From assembly GCA_910577505.1 (NCBI GenBank), contig CAJTLN010000001.1:518947-582946 (forward strand): a stretch of DNA of 64,000 bases. Direction: 5' to 3'. The position numbers and the translations under genes were made by a program. The notes beneath the pieces are model-generated. The model worked only from the letters and a program-made list of their open reading frames with translations. It was not told the origin of the DNA and searched no databases. Source of the stretch: an uncultured Bacilli bacterium. GTDB taxonomy: Bacteria; Bacillota_I; Bacilli_A; RF39; UBA660. Shown here one piece after another: positions 9,233-17,882 of this stretch (position 1 is its first letter; the number at the start of each line of letters is the position of its first letter).

Positions 9233-9778
9233 ATGGCTGAAATAAAAAAGAATGAACGTTATATACCTCTAAAAAATTATGTAATAGCAGGACTAGTAAT
9301 AGTTTTTATAATTGCTATAACTTGTTATAGTTTTGCATGGTATAAGGTTTTTAAAGAAAATAAAGTATCAACATCATATTTAGTACAAGAAAAAATAGTA
9401 ACAAATGAAATAAAAAACTTAGAAGAAATTAGTGATATTTTTTCAGAAGTTCCTGAATCATATTTTGTATACATAAGCTATACTGGTTCTGAAGAAGTTT
9501 ATAATATGGAAAAAGATTTAAAAAATATTATAAAAGAATATAATTTAACTGATTCAATATATTACTTAAATGTTACTAATATAAAAGAAAATGAAAACTA
9601 TATTGAAGAGATTAACAAAGCCTTCAATTTAGAAGAAAAAAAAGTTACACAAGTTCCTACAATAATTTACTATAATAACGGAAAAGTAGTTGACATCGTT
9701 AAGAGAAACGACGATAATATCATGAATGTTGGAGATTTTCAGAAGTTATTAGATGTCAATAATGTAGCGAAAGAATAA
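9233..9778 (+). CDS. Membrane-anchored thioredoxin-fold protein without CxxC
   Basis: 181 residues. A single membrane helix (about 15-38, YVIAGLVIVFIIAITCYSFAW) is followed by a thioredoxin-like domain facing outside. YFVYISYTGSEEVYNMEKDL sits where the active-site strand and helix should be, and VPTIIYYNNGKVV carries the usual cis-Pro and final strands. The CxxC is replaced by YTGS, so thiol redox activity is not expected. A homologue with an intact CGHC site occurs at 47085-47630. It may be a binding or chaperone-like version of bacterial membrane thioredoxins. A terminator overlaps the stop. Confidence 0.75.
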   Translation: MAEIKKNERYIPLKNYVIAGLVIVFIIAITCYSFAWYKVFKENKVSTSYLVQEKIVTNEIKNLEEISDIFSEVPESYFVYISYTGSEEVYNMEKDLKNIIKEYNLTDSIYYLNVTNIKENENYIEEINKAFNLEEKKVTQVPTIIYYNNGKVVDIVKRNDDNIMNVGDFQKLLDVNNVAKE

Positions 9779-9798
9779 AGACCAATAAGGTCTTTTTT
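9777..9798 (+). terminator. Terminator overlapping the stop codon
   Basis: AAAGACC / GGTCTTT stem with AATAA loop and T run. Confidence 0.8.
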
Positions 9799-9813
9799 AA
9801 TAGGAGGATTATT

Positions 9814-10338
9814 ATGATTAATGTTGTTTTGTTTGAACCAGAAATTCCTGGTAATACAGGAAATATAATGCGTACATGTGTTGCAACAGATACTAAGTTG
9901 CATTTAATTGAACCTTTAGGTTTTTCTTTAGATGAAAAATATATAAGAAGAAGTGGTGTAAACTACATAGATAACTGTGAATATAATGTGTATAAAAATT
10001 GGAATGATTTCTATGAGCAGAATAAAGATAAAGGAAAATTTTATTTTTTAACAAGATATGGTCATAAACCTCATACATCATTTGATTACAGCGATAGTAA
10101 TGAAAATATCTATTTTGTCTTTGGTAAAGAATCTACAGGGATTCCTCGTGAGATACTAAAACCTCATTTAGATAATTGTATGCGTATGCCAATGACTGAT
10201 AAAGTTAGAGCGTTAAATTTATCTAATACAGTAGCTATTATGGTCTACGAAGCTTTACGCCAGCAAAACTATAATAATTTACTTCGTGAAGAGCCACATA
10301 AGGGACCACATTTTATCGAAGATTATAATGAAGATTAG
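9814..10338 (+). CDS. trmL: tRNA (cytidine/uridine-34-2'-O)-methyltransferase TrmL
   Basis: SPOUT-class methyltransferase that modifies the wobble ribose of leucine tRNAs. The 174 residues start with the family signature VLFEPEIPGNTGNIMRTC. FVFGKESTGIPREI and the knot motif MPMTDKVRALNLSNTVAI bind S-adenosylmethionine. Length is normal for the family. RBS AGGAGG lies nine bases before the ATG. A terminator lies at the stop codon. The tail is slightly extended (EEPHKGPHFIEDYNED). Confidence 0.95.
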   Translation: MINVVLFEPEIPGNTGNIMRTCVATDTKLHLIEPLGFSLDEKYIRRSGVNYIDNCEYNVYKNWNDFYEQNKDKGKFYFLTRYGHKPHTSFDYSDSNENIYFVFGKESTGIPREILKPHLDNCMRMPMTDKVRALNLSNTVAIMVYEALRQQNYNNLLREEPHKGPHFIEDYNED

Positions 10339-10358
10339 TGTTTATTCTAATCTTTTTT
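10332..10358 (+). terminator. Terminator of trmL
   Basis: AGATTAG / CTAATCT stem with a run of T; it starts inside the trmL stop. Confidence 0.75.
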
Positions 10359-10387
10359 CATGATAAAATTATTTTAGGTGATAATAT

Positions 10388-10651
10388 ATGAATTGTAAAT
10401 ATTGTGGAGCAGCATTACCCTCAAAGGGAGGCGTATGCCCCGAATGTGGTAAGATGATACCTATATCTCAACAGAAAGAAATGCGAGAAATGCTTGACCC
10501 CCGTTGGAATCAATATCGTAATAAAGATACTGCATTATATAAAAGTGCTTCAAATACTGATAGTGACGCTAAAATAGGTAAAGCCATTGCGCTAATAATT
10601 GGAATAGTATTGGTTATAATAATTATAGCTATAATAAAAGGAATGAATTAA
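10388..10651 (+). CDS. Small zinc-ribbon membrane protein
   Basis: 87 residues. The N-terminus is a zinc ribbon with two knuckles (NCKYCGAALP and CPECGKMIP). A polar linker follows, and one membrane helix lies at about 62-84 (KAIALIIGIVLVIIIIAII). This is the common zinc-ribbon plus single helix layout of Firmicutes, function unknown. The next gene starts one base after its stop, so the two are co-transcribed. A possible extended -10 (TGATAAAAT) lies near 10361. Confidence 0.8.
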   Translation: MNCKYCGAALPSKGGVCPECGKMIPISQQKEMREMLDPRWNQYRNKDTALYKSASNTDSDAKIGKAIALIIGIVLVIIIIAIIKGMN

Positions 10652-10652
10652 A

Positions 10653-11168
10653 ATGGAACTACTATTATTATGTATTAAAATATTTTTTGCTCGTATTGCT
10701 GATGTAACATTAGGAACAATTAGAACAAACTATACTGTTAAAGGGAAAACTTTAATAGCGGGAATAGTTGCGTTTATAGAAGTATTTATTTGGTTTTTAG
10801 TAGTAAAAGAAGCCTTAAATACAGATATTCAAAGTATATGGATTGTAATATCATATTCAGGTGGATATGCTACTGGAACGATTTTAGGAACTTATATATC
10901 TAAAACATTCATAAATTCTTTAATAAGTGTAGAAGTAATAACTAGTAATGGTACAAAAGCAAATGTTGATAAAATAAGAGCAGAAGGTTTTGGTGTATCT
11001 GTAGTAAATACAACTGATAACTTAACAGGTCCAGATAATAAAATTCTACTAATTACTTTAAATAGTCGTCATCTAGATGATTTAAAACGTATAATAAGAC
11101 ATATTGATAAAGAAGCTTTTATGGTTGTTAACGAATCCAAAATAGTTCAAAATGGTTATATAAAGTAG
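10653..11168 (+). CDS. UPF0316 family membrane protein (DUF5698/DUF2179)
   Basis: 171 residues with the two-part layout of the UPF0316 family. Three membrane helices fill residues 1-85 (containing ARIADVTLGTIRTNY). A soluble DUF2179-type domain follows from about 90 (VEVITSNGTKANVDKIRAEG) to the end, ending in IRHIDKEAFMVVNES. The family is widespread in Firmicutes and uncharacterised. The DUF2179 module is also found at the end of YitT-type membrane proteins. It is co-transcribed with the zinc-ribbon gene before it. Confidence 0.88.
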   Translation: MELLLLCIKIFFARIADVTLGTIRTNYTVKGKTLIAGIVAFIEVFIWFLVVKEALNTDIQSIWIVISYSGGYATGTILGTYISKTFINSLISVEVITSNGTKANVDKIRAEGFGVSVVNTTDNLTGPDNKILLITLNSRHLDDLKRIIRHIDKEAFMVVNESKIVQNGYIK

Positions 11169-11176
11169 GATATGTT

Positions 11177-12100
11177 ATGTTGTTTAAAAGGCCTCAAAAT
11201 TATCCTAAAAGTTTACCATATAATTTAGAAACATTAGAATTTATAAATTTAAATCACTTAACTCCATTAGAAGTATCAGAAATAACAGAAAGAATAATAG
11301 AACCTAGAGATATTGACAGTATTTTAGAAGAAACTGCTCTAACAACAGCAGAAATAACAACAAATATTAGTATTGATGAAATTTTAGGATATGAGTATCC
11401 AAGAAAAAGAGATATATTTGAAAGTATTAGTGAATTCTTTGATAGTACAAAAGATGGATATCACTCACGAAGTATCAGTATGCTAAAATACACACCAGAT
11501 AATATAATGTCAGGTTTATCAAGATCTTTTATTATTGAGCCAATAAAAGTAAGAGAAGTAGAAAAAGGTAAGTGTTTTATATCTGGAAACGGAATGCATA
11601 GATTTACAGTTTTACGAATTATGTATTTGATTGAAAAACATCGTGGAAGAAATCCTGATGAATTAAAAAAGAAATACACAATTCCTGTAATTTTTAATAA
11701 AGTAGATAAGACAAAAACATATTGTGCTTATATAGTAAGTGTCTTAAATTCTAATATTTATATAAAATCTGAATTAGATGATAATTATCAAAAAACAGAA
11801 AAAGTTGAAGTAATAGATAAAGTTAATAAAACAAAAAGGATTTTAGCGGACGAAGAGCTTATCATTTATACTACTGAGGTAATAAAAGATTGTAATATGG
11901 ACTTACAAAAATTATTAGCCTTATCTAAACATGTTGAAATAAATTCTTCATTTTATGAATTTTTAAACAAAAATTTTAAAGATTTGTTAATTGAATTAGA
12001 ACAATTCATTGAATATAAAAAAACTCACTCAAATCCTGGTGAATTATTAGAGTATCAAATAACTCCAGATAAAAAGGATGGAATATCATGGAATTTATAA
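11177..12100 (+). CDS. ParB/Srx-fold-like protein of unknown role
   Basis: 307 residues, no membrane segment. The central part (about 95-160) reads EPIKVREVEKGKCFISGNGMHRFTVLR. This resembles the ParB/sulfiredoxin nuclease-like motif, in which a loop GxHRxxxLR contacts nucleotide. Typical ParB helix-turn-helix and C-terminal dimer regions are not evident. The N-terminal 90 residues are acidic and helical. The gene overlaps the GNAT gene that follows by 13 bases, so they are coupled. Role unknown; it could be a ParB-like NTPase/nuclease domain outside chromosome segregation. The ParB-like call is by motif only. Confidence 0.6.
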   Translation: MLFKRPQNYPKSLPYNLETLEFINLNHLTPLEVSEITERIIEPRDIDSILEETALTTAEITTNISIDEILGYEYPRKRDIFESISEFFDSTKDGYHSRSISMLKYTPDNIMSGLSRSFIIEPIKVREVEKGKCFISGNGMHRFTVLRIMYLIEKHRGRNPDELKKKYTIPVIFNKVDKTKTYCAYIVSVLNSNIYIKSELDDNYQKTEKVEVIDKVNKTKRILADEELIIYTTEVIKDCNMDLQKLLALSKHVEINSSFYEFLNKNFKDLLIELEQFIEYKKTHSNPGELLEYQITPDKKDGISWNL

Positions 12101-12444
12101 AGCTAAATGAAACTAATTTTAAAAAAAATATTAATGCCAATATTAATTTTGCTTGTGATATATATGCTTTAAAAAATCAAAATATATTAGGTTATGGTCT
12201 GTTAAAAGAAGATAAAACAAATTTGTATATATATGTGAAAAAAGAATTTCGTGGGAATGGATATGGAACAAAAATATTTAATGAATTAATAGATATAATA
12301 AGAAAAAACACTAACTATAGTGATATATCTTTATCCATAAACAAAGAAGATATACGTACTAATAATATAATAAAGAATAATGGTGGAATAGAAGTATCAA
12401 AAGAAAAGAATAATATTACTTATATTATTCCTTTAAATAAATAA
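12088..12444 (+). CDS. GNAT-family N-acetyltransferase
   Basis: A short, 118-residue acetyltransferase. It carries the acetyl-CoA binding motif A (VKKEFRGNGYGTKIFNELI, about 51-69) and the later asparagine-containing helix region (NIIKNNGGIEV). The family usually has about 140-150 residues, so the N-terminal strand region is reduced. The ATG lies inside the end of the upstream ParB-like gene (13-base overlap), with GGATGGAATATC before it. Substrate unknown. Confidence 0.8.
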   Translation: MEFIKLNETNFKKNINANINFACDIYALKNQNILGYGLLKEDKTNLYIYVKKEFRGNGYGTKIFNELIDIIRKNTNYSDISLSINKEDIRTNNIIKNNGGIEVSKEKNNITYIIPLNK

Positions 12445-12457
12445 AGTTATTAACTTA

Positions 12458-13492
12458 TTAAGAAGTTTTTATATATTCATTATATTCATTCATAATATCA
12501 TTCATATAACTTACTAATTTTAATACTTGTGTATAAGCCCCAATATTTCCACCTTTATTTGCTATTGCGATTGCTATATAAGGTCTGTCTCCAAAAACAA
12601 TCCCTGTTTCAACAACATCTCTACTAGCAAATCCCGTTTTACTTGCACTAGGTATAGAAGGCATTACTTCTTTAAAGTAATTATATTTACCATTAGATAA
12701 AAGATTTAAGAAAGTTATTCCATCTTCACTACGAATAGAAAAATTATATATTTCTTGCCATATTAATGCAGCACTTCGTGGACTTGTATATCCCCAAGGA
12801 TTGCTTGCAGTTAAATAAAGTTGCTTAGCTCCAAGATTACTTAACATATCATTATAACCTTTAACTCCAAAAGCCTTATGCAACATTTGATGAGCTATAT
12901 TATCAGAATCATTAACAGAGTAATATATTAAGTCTCTAACTGTATACATAGTTCCAAATTCGCTCTTTTTAATAACTCCAGTTCCTTTATTATAATGATG
13001 ACTTTCATACATAATCTCTTGATTAGGATCGATATTTCCTTCTGATATTTGTTCGTATAAATATAAAGCGTATGGAGCTTTTATTGAACTCGCTGTTTCA
13101 TAGCTCTTATCAACATTGTATGCAATACTCATTCCATCATCTAAACTAATAATATAAAAAGAATTACTAGCACCATATTCATTAATAGAGTTATATATTT
13201 CAGTAAGAAGAGAATCACTTATTTTAAAATTACTATCAGCTATAGATATAGTATTATTAGTATATTGTTTAGAAGCTATATCTATAGTATTTATTTCACG
13301 CCCAGAAAAATCAGACACATCAAAAGCATTCATATAGTTTAATGAATCAAAATCACTAGTATTAATTTCTTTAGATACATCACATTCTTCTATAACTTTA
13401 GCACTACTAAAATTAGCTGTTGTTAAGTAAGTAGCAAGTATGACAAAAATAACAACTAATAAAAATATTATCAAAGTTGATTGCTTTTTCAT
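12458..13492 (-). CDS. Class A beta-lactamase-like serine hydrolase, membrane-anchored
   Basis: 344 residues. The N-terminal membrane segment (about 6-26) anchors it outside. A spacer rich in Asp/Ser follows, then the serine hydrolase domain from about 95. The penicillin-binding motifs are present: SSIK (S135, K138), SDN (196-198) and KTG (285-287). The order and spacing fit the beta-lactamase class A family (Pfam Beta-lactamase2). Many such proteins in Firmicutes are cell-wall enzymes rather than resistance enzymes, and no class A Glu166 signature (ExxLN) is evident to me. Good RBS (GGAGA). It converges on the GNAT gene. Confidence 0.85.
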   Translation of the reverse strand: MKKQSTLIIFLLVVIFVILATYLTTANFSSAKVIEECDVSKEINTSDFDSLNYMNAFDVSDFSGREINTIDIASKQYTNNTISIADSNFKISDSLLTEIYNSINEYGASNSFYIISLDDGMSIAYNVDKSYETASSIKAPYALYLYEQISEGNIDPNQEIMYESHHYNKGTGVIKKSEFGTMYTVRDLIYYSVNDSDNIAHQMLHKAFGVKGYNDMLSNLGAKQLYLTASNPWGYTSPRSAALIWQEIYNFSIRSEDGITFLNLLSNGKYNYFKEVMPSIPSASKTGFASRDVVETGIVFGDRPYIAIAIANKGGNIGAYTQVLKLVSYMNDIMNEYNEYIKTS

Positions 13493-13556
13493 CTGAAATC
13501 TCCTTTACTTTATATATTAATATTACTACAAATCGTCAATCTACTCAATTAAAAAG

Positions 13557-13584
13557 TTGCATATTTGCAAATTTATGTTATAAT
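13557..13584 (+). promoter_or_regulatory. Promoter of the rimP-nusA-infB operon
   Basis: TTGCAT at 13557-13562, 16-base spacer, TATAAT at 13579-13584 preceded by TGT (extended -10). Confidence 0.8.
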
Positions 13585-13599
13585 CAAATTATCAGATTT

Positions 13600-13625
13600 A
13601 AGTGGGCTCAAGTATCCCACTTTTA
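13600..13625 (+). promoter_or_regulatory. Leader hairpin, possible attenuator, of the rimP-nusA operon
   Basis: AAGTGGG / CCCACTT stem with a nine-base loop followed by TTTTATT, about 15 bases after the predicted transcript start and before rimP. It looks like a weak terminator in a 5' leader. A similar GTGGGC hairpin is a common feature before nusA operons of Firmicutes; NusA autocontrol is an inference. Confidence 0.5.
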
Positions 13626-13648
13626 TTATTAGTTTAAAGAGGTGAATC

Positions 13649-13903
13649 ATGAACAAAATATTAGAAGAAATCAGAAAATCTATTGAAGCCCCAATGAAAG
13701 AAATGGATATCATTGTTGATTCAGTTAAATATGAAGTAGAAGGAAGTTATAATTTCTTAAGAATTGAATTAGATAAAGTTAATGGTATTGATTTAGATAC
13801 CATAGTTGCAGCGACAGAAGTAATAAATCCAATCATTGATAAATTAGATTTAATTGATGATTCATACATCTTAGATATTGTAAGTAAAGAAAAAGGAGAG
13901 TAA
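13649..13903 (+). CDS. rimP: RimP, N-terminal domain only
   Basis: 84 residues matching the N-terminal alpha/beta domain of the ribosome maturation factor RimP. Residues SYNFLRIELDKVNGIDLDTI, INPIIDKL and YILDIVS align with the conserved core. Normal RimP is about 150 residues, with an SH3-like C-terminal domain that binds ribosomal protein S12. That domain is absent here, and nusA begins five bases after the stop. The typical SSPG after LDIVS is replaced by KEKGE. The position directly before nusA supports the identity. It may be a natural minimal RimP or a truncated gene. Confidence 0.85.
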   Translation: MNKILEEIRKSIEAPMKEMDIIVDSVKYEVEGSYNFLRIELDKVNGIDLDTIVAATEVINPIIDKLDLIDDSYILDIVSKEKGE

Positions 13904-13908
13904 TTAAT

Positions 13909-15060
13909 ATGGCAAGAAAGAAAAATGTTGTTGAAGAAACTGGCGCAATGGATCCAGTTGCATTCATTAAAGCCGTAAAAGGAATTGTTGAAGAAAAAAA
14001 CATATCTGAAGATGTTGTATTTGAAGCTATGGAATTAGCTTTAGCAACAGCTTATAAGAAAAATTTTGGTTCTAAAACTAATGTTAGAGTAGATATTAAT
14101 AGATCTACAGGTGAAATTAAGGTTATGTCTTATTACGTAGTAGTAGACGAAATTGATGAAGGAGACATTATTATTGATGAGGAAGGTAACGAAGTAGATG
14201 TACCACCAGCAATCAACATAGATGCTCAAATTCTATTAGAAGATGCACGTGAAATTGATCCAGATATTAATGTTGGTGAAAGAATTGAAAAAGAAGTTAC
14301 ACCAAAAGATTTTGGTCGTGTTGCAGCTGGTACTGCTAAACAAGTAATAATGCAAAAAATTAGAGAAGCTGAAAAAGATTCTATTATTGGTGAATTTGCT
14401 GATAAACAAGATGAAATGTTAGTAGGAACATTAGCTATGGAAGATACTCGTAACTATTATGTTGATTTAGGACGTACAAGAGGTATCTTACCTAAGACAG
14501 AAATGATTCCTGGTGAAATAGTTAAAATGGGATCTAGTATTAGAGTATATGTTACTAAAGTAGAATCAAATACTAAAGGACCTTTAATTCTATTATCTAG
14601 AAAACACTATGGTTTTGTAAAAAGATTATTTGAATCTGAAATACCAGAATTAGCAGATGGTACAATTTTATTACATGCTGTAGCTCGTGAAGCTGGTCTA
14701 AGAAGTAAAGTAGCAGTAGAATCTACAGATGAAAGAATTGATGCTATCGGAGCATGTATTGGTGAAAGAGGCTCACGTATTGCTTCTATCTTAAAAGAAT
14801 TAAATGGCGAAAAAGTAGATATCGTTTTATATAATAGTGATCCAGCAGAATATATTAAAAATGCATTAAGTCCAGCTAAGGATGCTATTGTAAATATTAC
14901 TGACCCAATGAAAAAAGAAGCTTTAGCTATTGTAAATGATGAAAATCTATCTCTAGCTATTGGTAAAAAAGGGACAAATATTAAACTAGCTTCTAAATTA
15001 ACTAGATATAAGATTGAAGTTAAAACATTAAATCAAGTTAATGAAGAAGGAAATAATTAA
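13909..15060 (+). CDS. nusA: Transcription termination/antitermination protein NusA
   Basis: 383 residues, the usual length for a Gram-positive NusA without the C-terminal acidic repeats of proteobacteria. An N-terminal RNA polymerase-binding domain is followed by an S1 domain (about 140-205, GTLAMEDTRNYYVDLGRTRG), KH1 (VAVESTDERIDAIGACIGERGSR region) and KH2 (LAIVNDENLSLAIGKKGTNI). It sits in the classic order rimP-nusA-rnpM-infB-rbfA. GGAG RBS before the ATG. Confidence 0.97.
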   Translation: MARKKNVVEETGAMDPVAFIKAVKGIVEEKNISEDVVFEAMELALATAYKKNFGSKTNVRVDINRSTGEIKVMSYYVVVDEIDEGDIIIDEEGNEVDVPPAINIDAQILLEDAREIDPDINVGERIEKEVTPKDFGRVAAGTAKQVIMQKIREAEKDSIIGEFADKQDEMLVGTLAMEDTRNYYVDLGRTRGILPKTEMIPGEIVKMGSSIRVYVTKVESNTKGPLILLSRKHYGFVKRLFESEIPELADGTILLHAVAREAGLRSKVAVESTDERIDAIGACIGERGSRIASILKELNGEKVDIVLYNSDPAEYIKNALSPAKDAIVNITDPMKKEALAIVNDENLSLAIGKKGTNIKLASKLTRYKIEVKTLNQVNEEGNN

Positions 15061-15079
15061 TTAGAAAGAAGGTATTTAA

Positions 15080-15340
15080 ATGAAAAAAATGCCTGAAAGA
15101 ACTTGTGTAATCACAAAAGAAAAGACTTTAAAAAAAGATTTACTTCGTGTAGTTCGTAATCCAGAAGGCAATGTATCAGTTGATATAACTGGTAAGTCTA
15201 ATGGTCGCGGTGCTTACTTAAAAAAAGATTCTGAAGTAATTGAGCTTGCTAGAAAGACTAAGGCTCTCGAAAGAATCCTAGAAGTAGAAATTCCTGAAAG
15301 TATATATGAGGAAATGCTTAATATAATAAAAGAAAGATAG
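15080..15340 (+). CDS. rnpM: RnpM/YlxR, RNase P modulator
   Basis: 86 residues with the YlxR signature PERTCVITKEK near the start and GRGAYLKKDSEVIELARK in the middle. In B. subtilis this RNA-binding protein sits between nusA and infB and modulates RNase P. No L7Ae-family gene (ylxQ/rplGA) lies between it and infB, unlike in Bacillus. RBS GAAGG; infB follows after 12 bases. Confidence 0.93.
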   Translation: MKKMPERTCVITKEKTLKKDLLRVVRNPEGNVSVDITGKSNGRGAYLKKDSEVIELARKTKALERILEVEIPESIYEEMLNIIKER

Positions 15341-15352
15341 AGGTGAGCTATT

Positions 15353-17467
15353 ATGATGAGTGTTAAAGAATATGCGAGTGATACAAATCATTCAGTTGCA
15401 GAAATACTAAAAAAATGTAATGAACTTGGAATAAATGTTAAGAGTGGTGATGATGATTTATCAGAAGATGACATTATAATTCTCGACAATACAATTAATT
15501 TAATTAGTACTGATAGTGAAACTGATTATGAAGAAGAAGATGTAATTGATGAAGTTGTTGAAGACCTAGTTGAATCTAATAACTTAGATAAGAATTTTGG
15601 AACTGCCAATAAAAAACAAAAATTAAAGAAAAAGAGTCAATTACAAAGCTCTAAAGACGAATATATGTCTAAGAGAAAAGAAATGTATAAACACAAAGAA
15701 AAATTAATGAGTAATGCTGAAGAAGATAATGTAGTTCTATATAAAGAAGGTATGTCTGTTCAAGATTTAGCCGACGCCCTAGGTGTTAATGGTACAGAAT
15801 TAATTAAGAAAATAATGGTACTTGGACTTATGCTAAGTCTAAATAACGCAATTGATTATGAAACAGCAAGTGTTATAGTTCTTGACTATAATAAGACTCT
15901 AAAAAAAGAAGAAACTCAAGATGTTTCTAATTTTGAAGAATTTGAAGCTAATGATAGAGAAGAAGATTTAACAGTTCGTCCTCCAGTAATTACTATTATG
16001 GGACATGTTGATCATGGTAAAACTACATTACTTGATACTATTAGAAAAAGTAAAATAGTTGATTCTGAATACGGAGGAATCACTCAAGCAATAGGTGCTT
16101 ACCAAGTAGAGCATGATGGACATAAGTTATCATTTATCGATACTCCTGGTCACGCAGCCTTCACAGAAATGCGTGCACGTGGAGCTAGTATAACTGATAT
16201 CGTTATTATAATTGTTGCTGCTGATGATGGTGTAATGCCACAAACTGAAGAAGCAATCGATCATGCCTTAGCAGCTAATGTACCAATCGTTGTTGCTGTT
16301 AACAAAATTGACAAACCAGATGCTAAACCAGAAAGAATTAGAACTGAAATGGCTGAACATAACATAACTCCAGAAGAATGGGGAGGAAATATTCCATTTG
16401 TTGATATTTCAGCTAAATCTGGTCAAGGCATAGACCTATTATTAGAAACATTATTAGCAATAGCAGAAATGCAAGAATTAAAAGCAAACCCTAATCGTTA
16501 TGCAATGGGGACAGTAATTGAATCTAAGATGGATAAAAATATTGGTGGAGTAGCATCACTATTAATCCAAAATGGTACATTACGTATAGGAGACCCAATT
16601 GTAGTTGGTACAACTTATGGTAAAGTAAGAACAATGAAAGATGATTTAGGAAATTCAATAGTAGAAGCTGGCCCATCAACTCCAGTTGAAATAACAGGTC
16701 TATCTGCTAATCCAGCTGCTGGAGATAAATTTATGGCTTTTGAAACAGAAAGTGAAGCTAAAAATGTTGCAGATAAACGTAGCATTCAAGCACGTGAAAG
16801 CAAATTCCAAAAACAAACATTATCTTTAGATAATTTATTTGCTTCAATCGATTCAAATACAAAAGAAATTAATGTTGTATTAAAAGCAGATGTTAGAGGT
16901 TCAGAAGAAGCTGTTAAGAGTGCCTTAGAAAAGATTGAAGTAGATGGTGTAAAAGTTAAAGTTATTAGAAGTGGTATAGGAACAATTACAGAAAGTGATG
17001 TTGTTCTAGCAAATGCTTCAAATGCTATCATTTTAGGATTCTGTGTATCTCCATCTAACTCAACTAAAGAAATAGCTAAAGAATATGGTGTAGACATCAG
17101 ACTTTATACTATTATTTACAAATTAGTTGAAGAAATGGAATCAGCAATGCAAGGTATGCTTGAACCAGAATTTGAAGAAAAAGTTATTGGTAACGTTGAA
17201 ATTAGAAAACTATTTAAATTTTCAAAAGTTGGAAACATTGCTGGTTCATATGTAACTGATGGTATTGTTAAAAAAGATGCACAAGCAAGACTTATTCGTG
17301 ATGGAATAGTTGTTGTTGATACTAAGATTGCAACACTACAAAGAGAAAAAGATCAAGCTAAAGAAGTTAAAAAAGGATATGAATGTGGTCTTACTTTAGA
17401 AAACTATTCAGATATCAAAGTTGGAGATACAATTGAAGTATATGAAACAGTTGAGGTAAAAAGATAA
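15353..17467 (+). CDS. infB: Translation initiation factor IF-2
   Basis: 704 residues. IF2_N modules lie at the start (SVKEYASDTNHSVAEILKKC) and near 125-180 (GMSVQDLADALGVNGTELI), joined by a Lys/Glu linker. The GTPase domain carries G1 GHVDHGKT (about 217), DTPGHAAF and NKIDKPDA. Domains II-IV follow to the end. Start at 15353 or 15356 (ATGATG), both served by GAGGTGAG. The gene overlaps rbfA by one base. Confidence 0.97.
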   Translation: MMSVKEYASDTNHSVAEILKKCNELGINVKSGDDDLSEDDIIILDNTINLISTDSETDYEEEDVIDEVVEDLVESNNLDKNFGTANKKQKLKKKSQLQSSKDEYMSKRKEMYKHKEKLMSNAEEDNVVLYKEGMSVQDLADALGVNGTELIKKIMVLGLMLSLNNAIDYETASVIVLDYNKTLKKEETQDVSNFEEFEANDREEDLTVRPPVITIMGHVDHGKTTLLDTIRKSKIVDSEYGGITQAIGAYQVEHDGHKLSFIDTPGHAAFTEMRARGASITDIVIIIVAADDGVMPQTEEAIDHALAANVPIVVAVNKIDKPDAKPERIRTEMAEHNITPEEWGGNIPFVDISAKSGQGIDLLLETLLAIAEMQELKANPNRYAMGTVIESKMDKNIGGVASLLIQNGTLRIGDPIVVGTTYGKVRTMKDDLGNSIVEAGPSTPVEITGLSANPAAGDKFMAFETESEAKNVADKRSIQARESKFQKQTLSLDNLFASIDSNTKEINVVLKADVRGSEEAVKSALEKIEVDGVKVKVIRSGIGTITESDVVLANASNAIILGFCVSPSNSTKEIAKEYGVDIRLYTIIYKLVEEMESAMQGMLEPEFEEKVIGNVEIRKLFKFSKVGNIAGSYVTDGIVKKDAQARLIRDGIVVVDTKIATLQREKDQAKEVKKGYECGLTLENYSDIKVGDTIEVYETVEVKR

Positions 17468-17817
17468 TGAATCAAATAAAGTTAAAAAGAATTGGTTCTG
17501 AAATAGCTCAAGAATTAAGTATAATATGTGGTACAGAAGCTCATGATAATTTGCTTAAAGCAATAACAATAACTGGAGCAGAAGTAACTAACGATTTAGG
17601 TTTATGTAAAGTATTCTTCACAACCACGAGTGATATGGAACATAAAGAACTAGAACGTGAACTAAATGATGAAACTTCAAGCTATTTAAGAAGCAAAATA
17701 GCTGAGAGAATTGAGCTTAGACATACTCCCAAAATAAGATTTGTCTATGACAATTCAATTGCTTATGGAAATAATATAGAAAAAATAATAAATGAAATAC
17801 ATGAAAAGGAGCAATAA
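17467..17817 (+). CDS. rbfA: Ribosome-binding factor A
   Basis: 116 residues, normal for RbfA, the KH-fold factor that matures the 30S subunit. Conserved parts include IGSEIAQELSII, ITGAEVTNDLGLCKVFF and LRHTPKIRFVYDNSIAYGNNIEKII. Its ATG overlaps the infB stop (TAATG), so translation is coupled. A terminator begins inside its 3' end. Confidence 0.95.
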   Translation: MNQIKLKRIGSEIAQELSIICGTEAHDNLLKAITITGAEVTNDLGLCKVFFTTTSDMEHKELERELNDETSSYLRSKIAERIELRHTPKIRFVYDNSIAYGNNIEKIINEIHEKEQ

Positions 17818-17830
17818 TGCTTCTTTTTTT
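17804..17830 (+). terminator. Terminator of the rimP-rbfA operon
   Basis: AAAAGGAGC / GCTTCTTTT (one G-T pair), AATAAT loop, T run; it overlaps the rbfA stop. Confidence 0.85.
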
Positions 17831-17882
17831 GACAAAAAAAACTTTTTAAAATAAAATATTTCTTTATGAAAGGGGGATTATC

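Noticed and set aside
12458..13492. Antibiotic-resistance beta-lactamase
   Set aside because: SxxK, SDN and KTG are present, but the ExxLN region typical of true class A lactamases is not evident and the gene sits among housekeeping genes; called only as a beta-lactamase-like hydrolase.
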